From Prevotella fusca JCM 17724 (GTDB lineage Bacteria > Bacteroidota > Bacteroidia > Bacteroidales > Bacteroidaceae), in assembly GCF_001262015.1 (NCBI RefSeq), contig NZ_CP012074.1, forward strand, positions 330,501 through 394,500: a stretch of DNA of 64,000 nucleotides, read 5' to 3'. Under the pieces are notes generated by a model. That model was not told the origin of the DNA and made no database searches. It saw nothing but the letters and a program-made list of their open reading frames with translations. Position 1 is the stretch's first letter. Every line of letters starts with the position of its first letter. The translations under genes and the position numbers were made by a program. Shown here piece after piece: positions 43,742 to 54,333 of the stretch.

Positions 43742-44123
43742 CACAGTGCTGACAAACCTCGCCTTTGGCGTTGGAAAACGTCAGCTGTAAGCGTAAACTT
43801 ATGCTCGGGGATTGTTCCCAAATCTTGGCAACTCGTTGACCAACCGTTGGTAATGGAAGAATTGGCGGCAGGCTTGACTGTAAAATAAGCCGTCTTCAAC
43901 AAACAGCATGCCTTATACAAGGCTGGCAGACAGTGTGAAGATGCCGTCTGTTCAGTGTCAGTTCTAAAGCCTGGGATAATTATGGCTGGTCGGGTAAAGC
44001 ATATTCTGAATGGGTAAAAGACATTAGTAAATCAGTGCCTACGTACATTATAGAAAAAGTTAAAATAGTGTAATGGTGGTTATGTTCGGCATTATTTCAG
44101 TATTTTTGCACGTTATTTAGGCA
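43742..44123 (+). other. Intergenic region with the lptD promoter
   Basis: 382 bp. The only recognisable signal is the -7 box TATTTTTG at 44101-44108, 15 bp before lptD. An opposite-strand 137-codon frame that overlaps dnaX has no family resemblance. Confidence 0.5.
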
Positions 44124-46970
44124 ATGAGAAATAAGAGCATTATACTCCTACTATCCTTCGCCATCGTCTGTGCGATGGCAAGTGTCAATATGCCTGTGCC
44201 TCAAGGTAAGAAAGCCCGGAAGGTAAAGGCAAGCACTGTTGTGGTTGACAGTTTGCTGCAAGGACAGGCATCTAAGGCTGGTGAGGAGGTCAATAAGCAT
44301 GTTCCTGATACCACGAAGATGGATTCTCTTCAGTTGGCTATCTATCATCATAACAAGGCTATAGACGATTCTATCCGTGCCGACAGCATGATGCGGGCAC
44401 GTTCTAATGGAATTGATGCACCGGTGACGTATTCGGCTGACGACTCCCTCGTCTATGATGCGGCATTGGGTACAGCTTATCTGTATGGTAACTCGAAGGT
44501 GGATTATGAGAATATGAAACTTACGAGTGATAAGGTTCACATGAATCTCGGAAACAGTACGGTGCGTGCAACGGGTACGGCTGACTCTACGGAAGAAGGG
44601 GGAATCAAGGGGAAGCCGCTCTTCACAATGGGGAAAGACGAATATAAGAGTGACACGATGGCATTTAACTTCAAGTCAAAGAAGGGTATGATTAAGGGTG
44701 TCTACACTGAGCAGCAGGACGGATTCCTCAGTGGCGAGGTGGGCAAGCGTGACTCTTCGGGCGCCATCTACTTGCAGCATGGACGTTACACCACATGTGA
44801 TGACCCTCACCCCGACTTCTATATTGCTCTTTCACGTGCGAAGGTTCGTCCGGGCAAGGACGTTGTCTTTGGTCCGGCTTATCTTGTTGTGGCAGATGTT
44901 CCCTTGCCTTTGGCTATCCCATACGGTTTCTTCCCTTTCTCCAAGAAATATTCAAGTGGCTTTATCATGCCAAGCTATGGTGATGAAAGTGACCGTGGCT
45001 TCTATCTCCGTGATGGCGGCTACTATTTTGCTATCAGTGATAAGTGGGACTTGAAACTCCTGGGCGAGATTTATACCCGAGGTTCCTGGGGTGTGTCGGC
45101 AGCCAGCAACTACCGCAAGCGGTATAGGTATTCTGGTTCATTCCTCCTTAGTTATCAGGACTCGAAGACAGGTGACAAAGGACTTCCGGACTTTGTGGAA
45201 CAGGAGAGTTTCAAGATACAGTGGAGCCATCGTCAGGATCCTAAGGCAAATCCGTACAGTTCGCTGTCGGCAAGTGTGAACTTTGCTACGTCAAGCTATG
45301 AGCGTAACAACCTTAACAGCATGTATAATCCGCAGACGCTCACTCAGTCTACCCGAACATCATCTGTAAGCTGGAGTACAAATTTCTCAAGTATAGGACT
45401 CTCACTGAGTGCCACAACCAACCTCGCACAGAACATGCGTGACTCGACCATTCAGATGACACTGCCTGACTTGAACATCAGTCTGAGCCGTTTCTATCCG
45501 TTCAAGCGCAAGCACGCTGTGGGAAAGGAACGCTGGTATGAGAAGATTTCAATGAGCTATACGGGTCAGTTATCTAATTCTATCTCCACCAAGGAGGACA
45601 GGCTTCTGCACTCCAATCTCTTCAAGGACTGGAAGAATGCCTTTCAGCATACTATTCCAGTGCAAGCAAACTTCACCATGTTTAATTATATCAACGTTAC
45701 ACCATCGTTCAACTTTACGGATCGTATGTATTCCAAGAAGGTGTCACGTGGATGGGATAATGCTCTGCAGAAAGAGGTGGTGACGGATACTACATACGGT
45801 TTCCATAATGTGTATAACTGGAGCATGAATGTGGGTGCAAGCACGAAGCTGTATGGTTTCTGGACGCCAAGCAGGAAACTTTTCGGTGATAAGATCCAGG
45901 CTATCCGACATGTCATCACGCCGCAGGTTTCGTTCTCCTATTCACCTAACTTCGGTGCACGCCGTTATGGTTACTATGACAGCTACCAGTACACGGATGC
46001 AAGCGGTAACGTGAAACTCGTTGAGTACTCGCCTTATCAGGATGAACTCTATAGTGTGCCGGGTAAGTACAAGACTGAGATGATCAGTTGGGATGTGAGC
46101 AACAACATCGAGATGAAGGTAAAGAGTGACAAGGACTCTACGGGCTTCAAGAAAATAAGTATCATTGATGAGCTGGGAGCAAGTATGTCCTATAATGCTG
46201 CAGCCGACTATCATCGCTGGAGTGACCTCAGTATGCGCCTTCGTCTGAAGTGGTGGAAGAATTATACCTTCTCAATGAATGCACAGTTTGCCACCTATGC
46301 CTACGAGCTTGATGCTAACGGTAAGCCTTATGTGGGCAATCACACCGAGTGGGGATATGGGCGTCTGCCTCGGTTCCAGGGTATGTCGCAGAACATATCG
46401 TTTACACTGAACCCTGAGAAGTTGAAGAAGTGGTTTAGTCGTAAGGATGATAAAGACGATGACAAGGTGGCAGAGGACAGTGATGGACCCGACCCAAATA
46501 TTGAGTCGAACATGGATGATGACATCGAGAAGGGTAAACACGCAGCCAAGAAGAAGCGTGGCAACATTGCCGAGACTGACGAGAACGGTTACATGCGTTT
46601 CAATATGCCGTGGTCGTTGACGGTCGGTTATGGTATCACCATGCGTGAGAACACAGGTGGTCAGTTCAATACCAAGACAATGCGTTATCCTTATAAGTTT
46701 ACGCAGACGCTGAACTTCTCGGGTAATATTCGCATCAGTGACGGCTGGAACATTAACTTCTCAAGTGGTTACGACTTTGAGAATCATGCCATGAGTATGA
46801 CAACAGCCAGCTTGTCGCGCGATCTTCACTGCTTCAACATGAGTGCGTCAGTAGTGTTGGCACCATATACATCTTATAACTTCACGTTCCGTTGTAACGC
46901 TTCAACACTGACGGATGCGCTGAAGTATGACAAGCGAAGCGGTATCACGAATGCGGTGCAGTGGTATTAG
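44124..46970 (+). CDS. lptD: LPS assembly protein LptD, Bacteroidota type
   Basis: 948 residues. After the signal peptide (LLLSFAIVCAMASV) an OstA/LptA-like beta-jellyroll domain spans about 90-280 (VYDAALGTAYLYGNSKVDYENMKLTSDKVH, GIKGKPLFTMGKDEYKSDTMAFNFK, YTTCDDPHPDFYI). The barrel follows with LPLAIPYGFFPFSKKYSSGFIMPSYGDE and ends KYDKRSGITNAVQWY. The E. coli disulfide pattern is not conserved. An acidic insert (KDDKDDDKVAEDSDGPDPN) lies in a loop at about residue 785. It inserts LPS into the outer leaflet with LptE. Confidence 0.9.
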   Translation: MRNKSIILLLSFAIVCAMASVNMPVPQGKKARKVKASTVVVDSLLQGQASKAGEEVNKHVPDTTKMDSLQLAIYHHNKAIDDSIRADSMMRARSNGIDAPVTYSADDSLVYDAALGTAYLYGNSKVDYENMKLTSDKVHMNLGNSTVRATGTADSTEEGGIKGKPLFTMGKDEYKSDTMAFNFKSKKGMIKGVYTEQQDGFLSGEVGKRDSSGAIYLQHGRYTTCDDPHPDFYIALSRAKVRPGKDVVFGPAYLVVADVPLPLAIPYGFFPFSKKYSSGFIMPSYGDESDRGFYLRDGGYYFAISDKWDLKLLGEIYTRGSWGVSAASNYRKRYRYSGSFLLSYQDSKTGDKGLPDFVEQESFKIQWSHRQDPKANPYSSLSASVNFATSSYERNNLNSMYNPQTLTQSTRTSSVSWSTNFSSIGLSLSATTNLAQNMRDSTIQMTLPDLNISLSRFYPFKRKHAVGKERWYEKISMSYTGQLSNSISTKEDRLLHSNLFKDWKNAFQHTIPVQANFTMFNYINVTPSFNFTDRMYSKKVSRGWDNALQKEVVTDTTYGFHNVYNWSMNVGASTKLYGFWTPSRKLFGDKIQAIRHVITPQVSFSYSPNFGARRYGYYDSYQYTDASGNVKLVEYSPYQDELYSVPGKYKTEMISWDVSNNIEMKVKSDKDSTGFKKISIIDELGASMSYNAAADYHRWSDLSMRLRLKWWKNYTFSMNAQFATYAYELDANGKPYVGNHTEWGYGRLPRFQGMSQNISFTLNPEKLKKWFSRKDDKDDDKVAEDSDGPDPNIESNMDDDIEKGKHAAKKKRGNIAETDENGYMRFNMPWSLTVGYGITMRENTGGQFNTKTMRYPYKFTQTLNFSGNIRISDGWNINFSSGYDFENHAMSMTTASLSRDLHCFNMSASVVLAPYTSYNFTFRCNASTLTDALKYDKRSGITNAVQWY

Positions 46971-47093
46971 TCAATACGGCTGATACTTCTGCACGTGTTG
47001 TTTTTGGAGTATGGGATGAGATAAGGGACGGTATAAACAGGTATATGTATATTCTCGAACTATTTTATACACTGCAAATTACTCTAATTTCTT

Positions 47094-47894
47094 TCATCTT
47101 GGAGGTTTCATGGCAACAACAGAAAACAGCATTGGTATTTCGCCATTCTTTCCTGCGATTTTGAACGTTCCGTTCTTTTCTGCAATCATATTCCCGAATA
47201 GGTTGAAAGGAGAGTAATCATACTCTCCGAAAGACTGGATCTGTAAGTCATTATTGAGCAAACCATTCAGCACTACAGCTAACCCATGATTCCACGTAGC
47301 GGTCTTTTGCCGATTGTCATTTTCCGAATCAGTGTAGGTCGATTCTTCCACAATGTAAGGCTCTTTGCGTGAATAAGCATATCGGACTTGCGAGAATTCT
47401 TCATTAAACATCCACAATATAGGATGGAACTCCACGATAACAAACTTTCCACCGTCTTTCAGCGTTTGTGAAATTACTTGTCCCCATTGGATTAAGTCTG
47501 GCAACCAATTAACTACACCATAAGATGTGTATACAATATCGAACTTCTGCCCTTTCAGCATGGCAGGTGCATCATAGATATTGCAGCAACAGAATTGTGC
47601 ATTCAGCCCTAATTCCTCATTCAACGACTTTGCTGTTTGTATAGCCTCTTCCGAGAAATCCACACCAACAACGTTAGCTCCCATCTTTGACAGGGAAAGC
47701 GTATCCATGCCGAAATGGCATTGAAGATGCAGGATAGACTTTCCTCGAACATCTCCTAATAGAGACAAATCCAAGTCAGGAACAGACTTTACCTCTCTTT
47801 TAAACTTATCCAAGTCGTAAAATGAAGAATACAAATGATTTTTTGTTCTTGCATTCCACGCCTCTTTGTTTATCTTATAATAATCTTCCATCAT
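47094..47894 (-). CDS. Class I SAM-dependent methyltransferase
   Basis: 266 residues (start 47894 or 47891). The Rossmann motif I is DVRGKSILHLQCHFGMDTLSLSKMGA, then VVGVDFSEEAIQTAKSLNEE, FDIVYTSYGVVNWLPDL and the C-terminal part GKFVIVEFHPILWMFNEEF. It resembles uncharacterised Bacteroidota/Firmicutes methyltransferases; the substrate is unknown. Last gene of the GNAT-HXXEE-methyltransferase cassette, 7 bp after the HXXEE gene. Confidence 0.88.
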   Translation of the reverse strand: MMEDYYKINKEAWNARTKNHLYSSFYDLDKFKREVKSVPDLDLSLLGDVRGKSILHLQCHFGMDTLSLSKMGANVVGVDFSEEAIQTAKSLNEELGLNAQFCCCNIYDAPAMLKGQKFDIVYTSYGVVNWLPDLIQWGQVISQTLKDGGKFVIVEFHPILWMFNEEFSQVRYAYSRKEPYIVEESTYTDSENDNRQKTATWNHGLAVVLNGLLNNDLQIQSFGEYDYSPFNLFGNMIAEKNGTFKIAGKNGEIPMLFSVVAMKPPR

Positions 47895-47901
47895 TTAATT
47901 C

Positions 47902-48435
47902 TTATTTATTACCTTTTTCCCAACGTTGAAACCTATCCATAAAGAAGAATGCAGAAAACACGCTTAGTATGGTAAGAACAATACCAATAACTGCCCATAA
48001 AACCATTTGCGAAAAGGATAAAACTGTTACTTCTGAGAATTCAGCAAAAGAATAGATGCAGTAAGGCAATGTTAGGATGCTTGTAATGATAACCGGTACA
48101 TACTTTTGATATACAATCCACTGTACGATATGCATTAGCAGGTGAACGGAATATCCTGTCAATGCAGCAAACCACAATTGATATTGACCTGTCCAAACCG
48201 AGCAAAACGAAACAACAGAAACAAGTATGAACTCGTGAGCAGTACCAACGGCAAAGGTGGAAGTGGAATAATCGAAAGGTCCTTGTCGAGTAAAGAACGA
48301 TTCGATTTTAGGGAATCGTTTTCTCAATTCTTCCCTATTCCTGTCAATCCAATGCCTAAACATAATAATTTCCTCGTATTCGTGAATCATAAATACGACA
48401 GGGAAAAGCATAATTATTAAGTTTATTTTTGTCAT
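47902..48435 (-). CDS. HXXEE domain membrane protein
   Basis: 177 residues. The signature HEYEE lies at residues 18-22 (FPVVFMIHEYEEIIMFRHW), with a second element GTAHEFILV and a third HLLMHIVQW; four to five membrane helices are predicted. The His and Glu residues suggest a metal site, but no activity is known for the family. Middle gene of the three-gene cassette. Confidence 0.85.
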   Translation of the reverse strand: MTKINLIIMLFPVVFMIHEYEEIIMFRHWIDRNREELRKRFPKIESFFTRQGPFDYSTSTFAVGTAHEFILVSVVSFCSVWTGQYQLWFAALTGYSVHLLMHIVQWIVYQKYVPVIITSILTLPYCIYSFAEFSEVTVLSFSQMVLWAVIGIVLTILSVFSAFFFMDRFQRWEKGNK

Positions 48436-48460
48436 AACCTCTCTTGTAATTTATTTCAAA

Positions 48461-49012
48461 CTACCGATGCAGTTTCTTCCAATCTTCTAAAGTGATTTTA
48501 GTAAAATGCTCTGTGCGAACCTCATTTAACAGTGGAACAGGCTTATTGTCTTCTGTATGACTGTAAACGAATCCGCATTTCTCTTGTACTCGTTTTGAGT
48601 TCTCGTTGCCATCGTAGTATCCACACCAAACTGTAGTTCTTCCTAAATCCTCAAACGCATACCGAAGCAATTCGTTTACGGCTTCAGGAATCAAGCCTTG
48701 TCCCCAATAGGGTTCACCTATCCAATAACCTATTTCACACTCATTGTCCGCAATCTTTACGCTGTGGATTTCACTTCTTGCAGTCATTATTCCAACGCTG
48801 CCGACAGCTTCACCTGTTTCTTTCAACACAACTGCATAGGTTTCTGGAGCAGAGAGTACTGCGTTTATAATTTCACGACTGTTCTCTACACTTGTATGCG
48901 GTGGCCAACCAGCAATCGGACCAACGTTCGGATTCTGTGCATACTTGTATAATACTTCAGCATCGCTTTCTTTCCATGCTCTCAATAGCAGACGTTTTGT
49001 TTGTAGTTCCAT
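48461..49012 (-). CDS. GNAT family N-acetyltransferase, RimJ/RimL-like
   Basis: 183 residues. It begins MELQTKRLLLRAWKESDAEVLYKY, the usual RimJ/RimL start, and motif A is ECEIGYWIGEPYWGQGLIPEA; ENSKRVQEKCGFVYSHT is the acetyl-CoA-side motif. The substrate could be a small molecule or a protein N-terminus. First gene of the cassette, 25 bp before the HXXEE gene. Confidence 0.92.
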   Translation of the reverse strand: MELQTKRLLLRAWKESDAEVLYKYAQNPNVGPIAGWPPHTSVENSREIINAVLSAPETYAVVLKETGEAVGSVGIMTARSEIHSVKIADNECEIGYWIGEPYWGQGLIPEAVNELLRYAFEDLGRTTVWCGYYDGNENSKRVQEKCGFVYSHTEDNKPVPLLNEVRTEHFTKITLEDWKKLHR

Positions 49013-49236
49013 AGTTTTACTTATCTTCCACGTTTCTTTATTAGTCTTATTGTAAAGTTTCTATCGTTTGCTTATAGTGTTCTAATACGTACTCTTATTT
49101 TCTTTATCGCCCAATCATAATGGCTTGAGGTTGCTGAAACACTATAAGAACCAAGCGTAGAGATGCCCGTTCTATCGAATATTCCCTTGTTAAAGAGCTC
49201 GTTGTCAGAGAAAACTGCAATCAATTCCATACAGCG

Positions 49237-51507
49237 TCAGTGGATAGATATAATACGTTCTATATCACTATGTTCTCCAACAACCCACAGTACGTCTCCA
49301 GCCTGCAGGCAGCGGGAAGGAGTAATGAGCGTGAGCCTTTTCTGTCCTTCATCAACACCCACAACCATACAGTTGTACTGGTCACGGATGCCGCTGTCCT
49401 TGAGTGTTTTGCCGATGAAGGGACTTGTCTTGGTGATAGTAAAGCTACGGAGTTTCATCTCATGCTTTTCTATCTCTGTATCTTCAGGCTGCAATTCTGA
49501 CTTTATTGCATGGGAGAGTCTTGTCAGCTGTTCATCATCTCCAATGGCTTGCAGCTTATCGCCAGGGAAGAGAATCGTACTGCCATTAGGTATGTTGATG
49601 CGTTGTGTGCCACGAAGAATACTGCTGATATGTACTCCAAAACGGTTTCGTAGCTTCAGACTATACAATGTCTTGCCAGCCCATAGTGAATCGTCGGGCA
49701 GTTCAAGATTGGCAATGTGAATATCACGGTCGATAAGGTGGTCGGCAAAAAGCGGTTTCTTCTTTCCTTTCACCTGTGCTTCGATGTCACGGCTACGGAG
49801 GTTCTGGATGAACAGTCTTTCCAGTGTTATGCTTCTCTTCTTGAGTCGTCGGGATAGGAGCATCAATATCAATATGCCCACAGCAATGGCTATCATCAGT
49901 GCATTCTTGAAGCGTGTGAGGTAGTTGCAGATGTAGAAAATGAAGCTGATGGCAATGACTACACGTGCAAGGATGGTGGCAATAAGTGGTAGTCGGTTGA
50001 TGCGATGGTCAGTCCACAATGCTTTGAAGGCTTCGGAGTGGTTCTGCTTCATGACAATGGAACGCAGGAAAGGCGAAATGAAAGCTATTGTGAGAAGTCC
50101 GCACACGGCATTGCCAACCCAATGGTTTCCAGTCCATTCAATTGAGAGCTTGCGGCATACGGGGAGTACTGCTGAGAACATTATGGCAATTACAGCAGAG
50201 GAAAGGATGGAATAGATGATGGTGTTAAGCAGCATCTTCTTGATGAGATATTTCCAATGGTTATCCGATGTGGCACTTTCGCCCGCAGTATTGGTCTGTA
50301 TATGTGTCAGACGGCGCACCCAATGCTTGGGAAGGTGCTTGATGAGGAAGTTATAGCAAGGCTCTGCCGCACGAATCATGTATGGCGTGAGGAAGGTTGT
50401 GATAACCGAAACGGCTACGACAACCGGGTAGAGAAAGTCTGTGATGACATGTAAGGACAGTCCTAATGATGCAATGATAAAGGCAAATTCGCCCACTTGT
50501 GCCATCGAAAATCCACAGCGCATGGCATTCTTGAGGGTTTGTCCGCCAAGGAGATAGCCCAAAGTTCCAAACAAAGCCTGACCTGCGAGGATAGCGAGGA
50601 CAAGTAATAGGATGGGGAGGGCATAGCTGATAAGGATGTCAGGTTTAACCAACATACCTACAGAGACGAAGAAGATGGCACCAAAGAGGTTCTTTACAGG
50701 GTCAACAAGACGGATAATCTTGTCGGCTTCAACCGTTTCTGCAAGGATACTTCCCATGACGAAGGCGCCAAAGGCAGCACTGAAGCCGACTTTTGTTGAT
50801 ATGACTGCCATCAGGCAACAGAATCCCAGTGCCACGATAAGCAATGTCTCATTATTGAGAATCTTGCGGACAGAACGGAGGAAGAGTGGGATAATAAAGA
50901 GTCCGATAACGAACCATAGTACGAGGAAGAAGCCGATTTTCATGACACTTCCGACAATCTGTGCACCGTCGGGACTGGCACCTCTGGCAACAGTGCTGAG
51001 CATCACCATCATCACAATGGCAAGGATGTCTTCCAGGATGAGGACGCTCATGACCGTGGAGGCAAAGCCCTGTTGGGAGAGTCCCATGTCTGCGAAGGCT
51101 TTGTATATGATGGTAGTGGAGCTCATGGCAAGCATACCACCAAGGAAGATGCAGTCCATCTGTTTCCATCCAAAGCTGTAGCCCACGATGACACCTAATG
51201 CCATCATGCAGAAGATGATGGTACAGGCGGCAATGATGGGGGAGGCTCCCATCTTGAGAATCTTCTTGATGGAAAAGTCCAGTCCTAATGAGAACAACAG
51301 GAAGATGACACCAATGTCGGCCCATGTCTGTATGTCGGCTTTGTCCATGACGCTCATCAGATAGGGCATGTGTGGCGATACGAGGAAACCTGCCACGATA
51401 TATCCTAATACCAATGGCTGCTTGAGTTTCTTGAATATAAGTGTTACAAATCCTGCTACAACAAGAATGAGTGCGAGGTCCTTGACCAGCGAGGGAAGTT
51501 CTGACAT
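49237..51507 (-). CDS. Cation:proton antiporter, CPA2/KefB-type with RCK-C domains
   Basis: 756 residues. The Na/H exchanger domain (1-385, about 12 helices) has DLALILVVAGFVTLIFKKLKQP, IGVIFLLFSLGLDFSIKKI and LILEDILAIVMM. A second membrane part (about 425-550) resembles the extra helices of some CPA2 proteins. Two TrkA-C/RCK-C-like domains follow at about 585-665 (NLELPDDSLWAGKTLYSLKLRN) and 672-756 (LRSFTITKTSPFIGKTLKDSG). There is no full NAD-binding RCK-N. Probably Na or K/H exchange at the inner membrane. Confidence 0.92.
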   Translation of the reverse strand: MSELPSLVKDLALILVVAGFVTLIFKKLKQPLVLGYIVAGFLVSPHMPYLMSVMDKADIQTWADIGVIFLLFSLGLDFSIKKILKMGASPIIAACTIIFCMMALGVIVGYSFGWKQMDCIFLGGMLAMSSTTIIYKAFADMGLSQQGFASTVMSVLILEDILAIVMMVMLSTVARGASPDGAQIVGSVMKIGFFLVLWFVIGLFIIPLFLRSVRKILNNETLLIVALGFCCLMAVISTKVGFSAAFGAFVMGSILAETVEADKIIRLVDPVKNLFGAIFFVSVGMLVKPDILISYALPILLLVLAILAGQALFGTLGYLLGGQTLKNAMRCGFSMAQVGEFAFIIASLGLSLHVITDFLYPVVVAVSVITTFLTPYMIRAAEPCYNFLIKHLPKHWVRRLTHIQTNTAGESATSDNHWKYLIKKMLLNTIIYSILSSAVIAIMFSAVLPVCRKLSIEWTGNHWVGNAVCGLLTIAFISPFLRSIVMKQNHSEAFKALWTDHRINRLPLIATILARVVIAISFIFYICNYLTRFKNALMIAIAVGILILMLLSRRLKKRSITLERLFIQNLRSRDIEAQVKGKKKPLFADHLIDRDIHIANLELPDDSLWAGKTLYSLKLRNRFGVHISSILRGTQRINIPNGSTILFPGDKLQAIGDDEQLTRLSHAIKSELQPEDTEIEKHEMKLRSFTITKTSPFIGKTLKDSGIRDQYNCMVVGVDEGQKRLTLITPSRCLQAGDVLWVVGEHSDIERIISIH

Positions 51508-51624
51508 AAAGCTAAATATCCGCCTCCGTATCTTCTTTCTTGAAGCTGGAGGCTTAGATTATACTTGTGGGTGTTAGGTGTTGGGGATGAATGTTGGAGG
51601 TGAAAGCTCTTTTATGTTAATTAA

Positions 51625-51654
51625 TTCCCCCTCCCTTGAGGAGGGGAGGGGGAA
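51625..51654 (-). terminator. Terminator after pepT
   Basis: TTCCCCCTCCC (51625-51635) pairs with GGGAGGGGGAA (51644-51654), 11 bp perfect; on the minus strand it is followed by an AT-rich tract. Confidence 0.7.
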
Positions 51655-51657
51655 GTT

Positions 51658-52881
51658 TTAATCATTAAACTCTGCTGTCAATCGGCAGATGTTGATGATG
51701 ACCTGCATGGCTTTTTCCATAACCTGGACTGAAACGAACTCGTAAGGACCATGGAAATTTACGCCACCAGCAAAGATGTTCGGGCAGGGAAGCCCTTTGA
51801 ATGAGAGCTGTGCACCGTCCGTGCCACCACGGATTGGCTGTACTTTTGGAGCAACATTCGCCTGCTGCATGGCACGGAGTACCAGCTCGATGACGTGCAT
51901 GTTCGGGTCAATCTTCTCCTTCATGTTGTAATACTGGTCATTCAACTTCAGCTCAACAGTACCTTCTCCATACTTCTCGTTCATTTTTTTCACGCAGTTT
52001 TCCATGAAACGCTTGCGTTCCTCGAAGTGTTCACGGTCATGGTCACGGATGATATAGCTGAGCTTTGCCTCTTCACAACGGCTTTCAATACCAAGGAGAT
52101 GGTAAAAGCCTTGATAACCTTCAGTCTGCTCTGGAATTTCTGTTGCTGGAATCATATCATTGAATTCACATGCCAGACGGCTTGCATTGACCAACTTTCC
52201 CTTTGCATAGCCAGTGTGAACGCTCACTCCATGAATCAGTACCTTGGCACCAGCAGCATTGAAGTTCTCGTATTCAAGTTCACCGAGGTCGCCACCGTCA
52301 ATGGTGTAACCCCACTCACAGCCGAACTTCTCCACGTCAAAGTGATGTGCACCCATACCGATTTCTTCATCAGGGTTGAAGGCAATACGAATGTCGCCAT
52401 GCTCTATTTCATCATGATCACGAAGGAAGCACATTGCCTGTACAATCTCAGCAATACCCGCCTTGTCGTCAGCACCCAGCAGGGTTGTGCCATCTGTTAC
52501 GATGAGGTCTTCTCCCTTATGTTCCAAAAGCTCTGGGAACATCCGTGGAGAACTTACCATATTAGGATTCAGTTGTATGTCAGTTCCGTCATAGTTCTCT
52601 ACAATACGTGCCTTGATGTTGGCTCCGCTCGCATCGAGTGCAGTGTCATAATGAGAGATGAAACCGATTGTCGGAATCTTCTTCTTGGTGTTGGCAGGGA
52701 GAGTGGCATAGATATAGCCCATCTCATCCATCTCAACATCCTTCAGTCCTTCATGTTCGAGTTCCTCCTTGAGATATTTTGCAAAGACCAGTTGCTTCGG
52801 TGTACTTGGCACTGTCCCGGAATCTTCAGCCGACTGTGTGTCAAACTTGGTGTAGTTGATAAATCTTTCTACTATTTCCAT
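51658..52881 (-). CDS. pepT: Peptidase T (tripeptidase)
   Basis: 407 residues, full length. Cytoplasmic zinc tripeptidase of family M20B. Motifs: [16 protein letters not shown] (first His/Asp), [15 protein letters not shown] (bridging Asp), [14 protein letters not shown] (Glu pair), [20 protein letters not shown] and [15 protein letters not shown]. It has a -7 box TATCTTTG at 52957-52950. It is followed by a strong hairpin. Confidence 0.96.
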   Translation of the reverse strand: MEIVERFINYTKFDTQSAEDSGTVPSTPKQLVFAKYLKEELEHEGLKDVEMDEMGYIYATLPANTKKKIPTIGFISHYDTALDASGANIKARIVENYDGTDIQLNPNMVSSPRMFPELLEHKGEDLIVTDGTTLLGADDKAGIAEIVQAMCFLRDHDEIEHGDIRIAFNPDEEIGMGAHHFDVEKFGCEWGYTIDGGDLGELEYENFNAAGAKVLIHGVSVHTGYAKGKLVNASRLACEFNDMIPATEIPEQTEGYQGFYHLLGIESRCEEAKLSYIIRDHDREHFEERKRFMENCVKKMNEKYGEGTVELKLNDQYYNMKEKIDPNMHVIELVLRAMQQANVAPKVQPIRGGTDGAQLSFKGLPCPNIFAGGVNFHGPYEFVSVQVMEKAMQVIINICRLTAEFND

Positions 52882-53066
52882 GATGTTACGGATATTTATG
52901 TTGTATGTTTTCTGTAGAGATAGTTCTGTTGGACTCAGCCTATCTTCTGCAAAGATACTATTTAATTTTGATAAAGCCTAATGATAGTACATTAGCTGTT
53001 TTTTTTTAGGATTTCTTATTAAGAAGATTGGGACTATCAGTCCAATAAGCCTTGTAAGGGCACTGG

Positions 53067-54233
53067 TTATTTCTTGCCAAAGAACCTGTTTACAACAATG
53101 GAAATCGCACCGTCGCCTGTTACGTTGCAGGCTGTACCAAAGCTGTCCATTGCGATATACAGTGCTATCATCAATGCTTGTGCTTCTTCATTAAATCCTA
53201 AGATACTTGACAATGGTGCCAATGCAGCCATGATAGCACCACCGGGAACACCAGGTGCAGCCACCATGATAATGGCGAGCATAAGAATAAAGTAAATGAA
53301 GAGTCCCGGGTCATGTGGCAAGCCTGTCAGCAGGCAGATTGTCAAGGCGCAGGCCGTAATCTTCATAGCACTTCCACTGAGGTGTATAGTAGCGCAGAGC
53401 GGGACGACAAAGCCTGCTACTTCCTTGCTTACGCCGTTCTTCTCCGTCTGTTTCAATGTCACCGGGATGGTTGCTGCTGATGAACTTGTCCCCAATGCCG
53501 TCAGATAAGCAGGCAGCATGTTCCATAACAGTCTGAAAGGATTACGCTTTATGATGGCACCTGCAATACAGAATTCGTAAACGAGAATGAGGATATGCAG
53601 CACAAGGATAACGATGATAATCTGTGAGAATACCAACAGCACCTGCCGTGCCTGTCCGTTATGGGTCATATTGAGGAATACACCGAATATGTAAAGTGGC
53701 AGGAGAGGTATAATGGCTTTTTCTATAACCTTTTCGATGATTGCCTTGAACTCATTGAAAACGCTTTCCATTGTGCGCAGTCCACCGTATGCAATACCGA
53801 GTCCGATGATGAATGAGAAGACCAGGCTACTCATCACGTCAACCATAGCAGGTATGTTAATGGTGAAGTAAGGTGTCAGTTCAACCGCCTTGTCAAGATG
53901 CGGCATACTTCCTCCTGTTGAGGCTATCATGGACGGGAACAGCCATGTTCCTGTTCCATACGAAAGTCCGCCAGCCACGATTGTGTCAATGTATGCAATG
54001 GCAACTGTTGCAAGCAGCAGTTTGCCAGCCCCCTTGCCGATACCGGCAATAGCAGGTGCTACCAGTCCGATGATAATGAGCGGTATCATGAAGCCAAGGA
54101 ACTGACTGAAGATACTGTTGAAAGTCAGAAACGCTCTTACCGCAGGTGCCGGGAGATAATAGCCAAGGAATAATCCGAGCAGGATAGCTATGATAACTCG
54201 TGGGAGTAGTCCAATTCTGATTTTCTTTTGCAT
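53067..54233 (-). CDS. Dicarboxylate/amino acid:cation symporter (DAACS family)
   Basis: 388 residues, eight predicted membrane helices and two re-entrant hairpins. The HP2 region reads SSSAATIPVTLKQTEKNGVSKEVAGFVVPLCATIHL, and AIIMVAAPGVPGGAIMAALAPLSSI is the transport-site segment; ALYIAMDSFGTACNVTGDGA is the typical end. It imports glutamate, aspartate, serine or dicarboxylates with Na or H; the exact substrate is not readable from the sequence. Confidence 0.93.
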   Translation of the reverse strand: MQKKIRIGLLPRVIIAILLGLFLGYYLPAPAVRAFLTFNSIFSQFLGFMIPLIIIGLVAPAIAGIGKGAGKLLLATVAIAYIDTIVAGGLSYGTGTWLFPSMIASTGGSMPHLDKAVELTPYFTINIPAMVDVMSSLVFSFIIGLGIAYGGLRTMESVFNEFKAIIEKVIEKAIIPLLPLYIFGVFLNMTHNGQARQVLLVFSQIIIVILVLHILILVYEFCIAGAIIKRNPFRLLWNMLPAYLTALGTSSSAATIPVTLKQTEKNGVSKEVAGFVVPLCATIHLSGSAMKITACALTICLLTGLPHDPGLFIYFILMLAIIMVAAPGVPGGAIMAALAPLSSILGFNEEAQALMIALYIAMDSFGTACNVTGDGAISIVVNRFFGKK

Positions 54234-54333
54234 AGTCTATTCTTTTAGAATGAATTAGTCGATTTCTGAGCTAACTCGGTTAAACAAAAAAAGGATGAAC
54301 AGTAAATAACCATACATCCTTTATAACAATCTG

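Noticed and set aside
43507..43920. 137-codon minus-strand frame
   Set aside because: It overlaps dnaX and has no family match; composition is typical of antisense frames.
46441..46560. Acidic low-complexity stretch in lptD as a frameshift or insertion
   Set aside because: The frame stays open and barrel sequence continues on both sides, so it is a loop.
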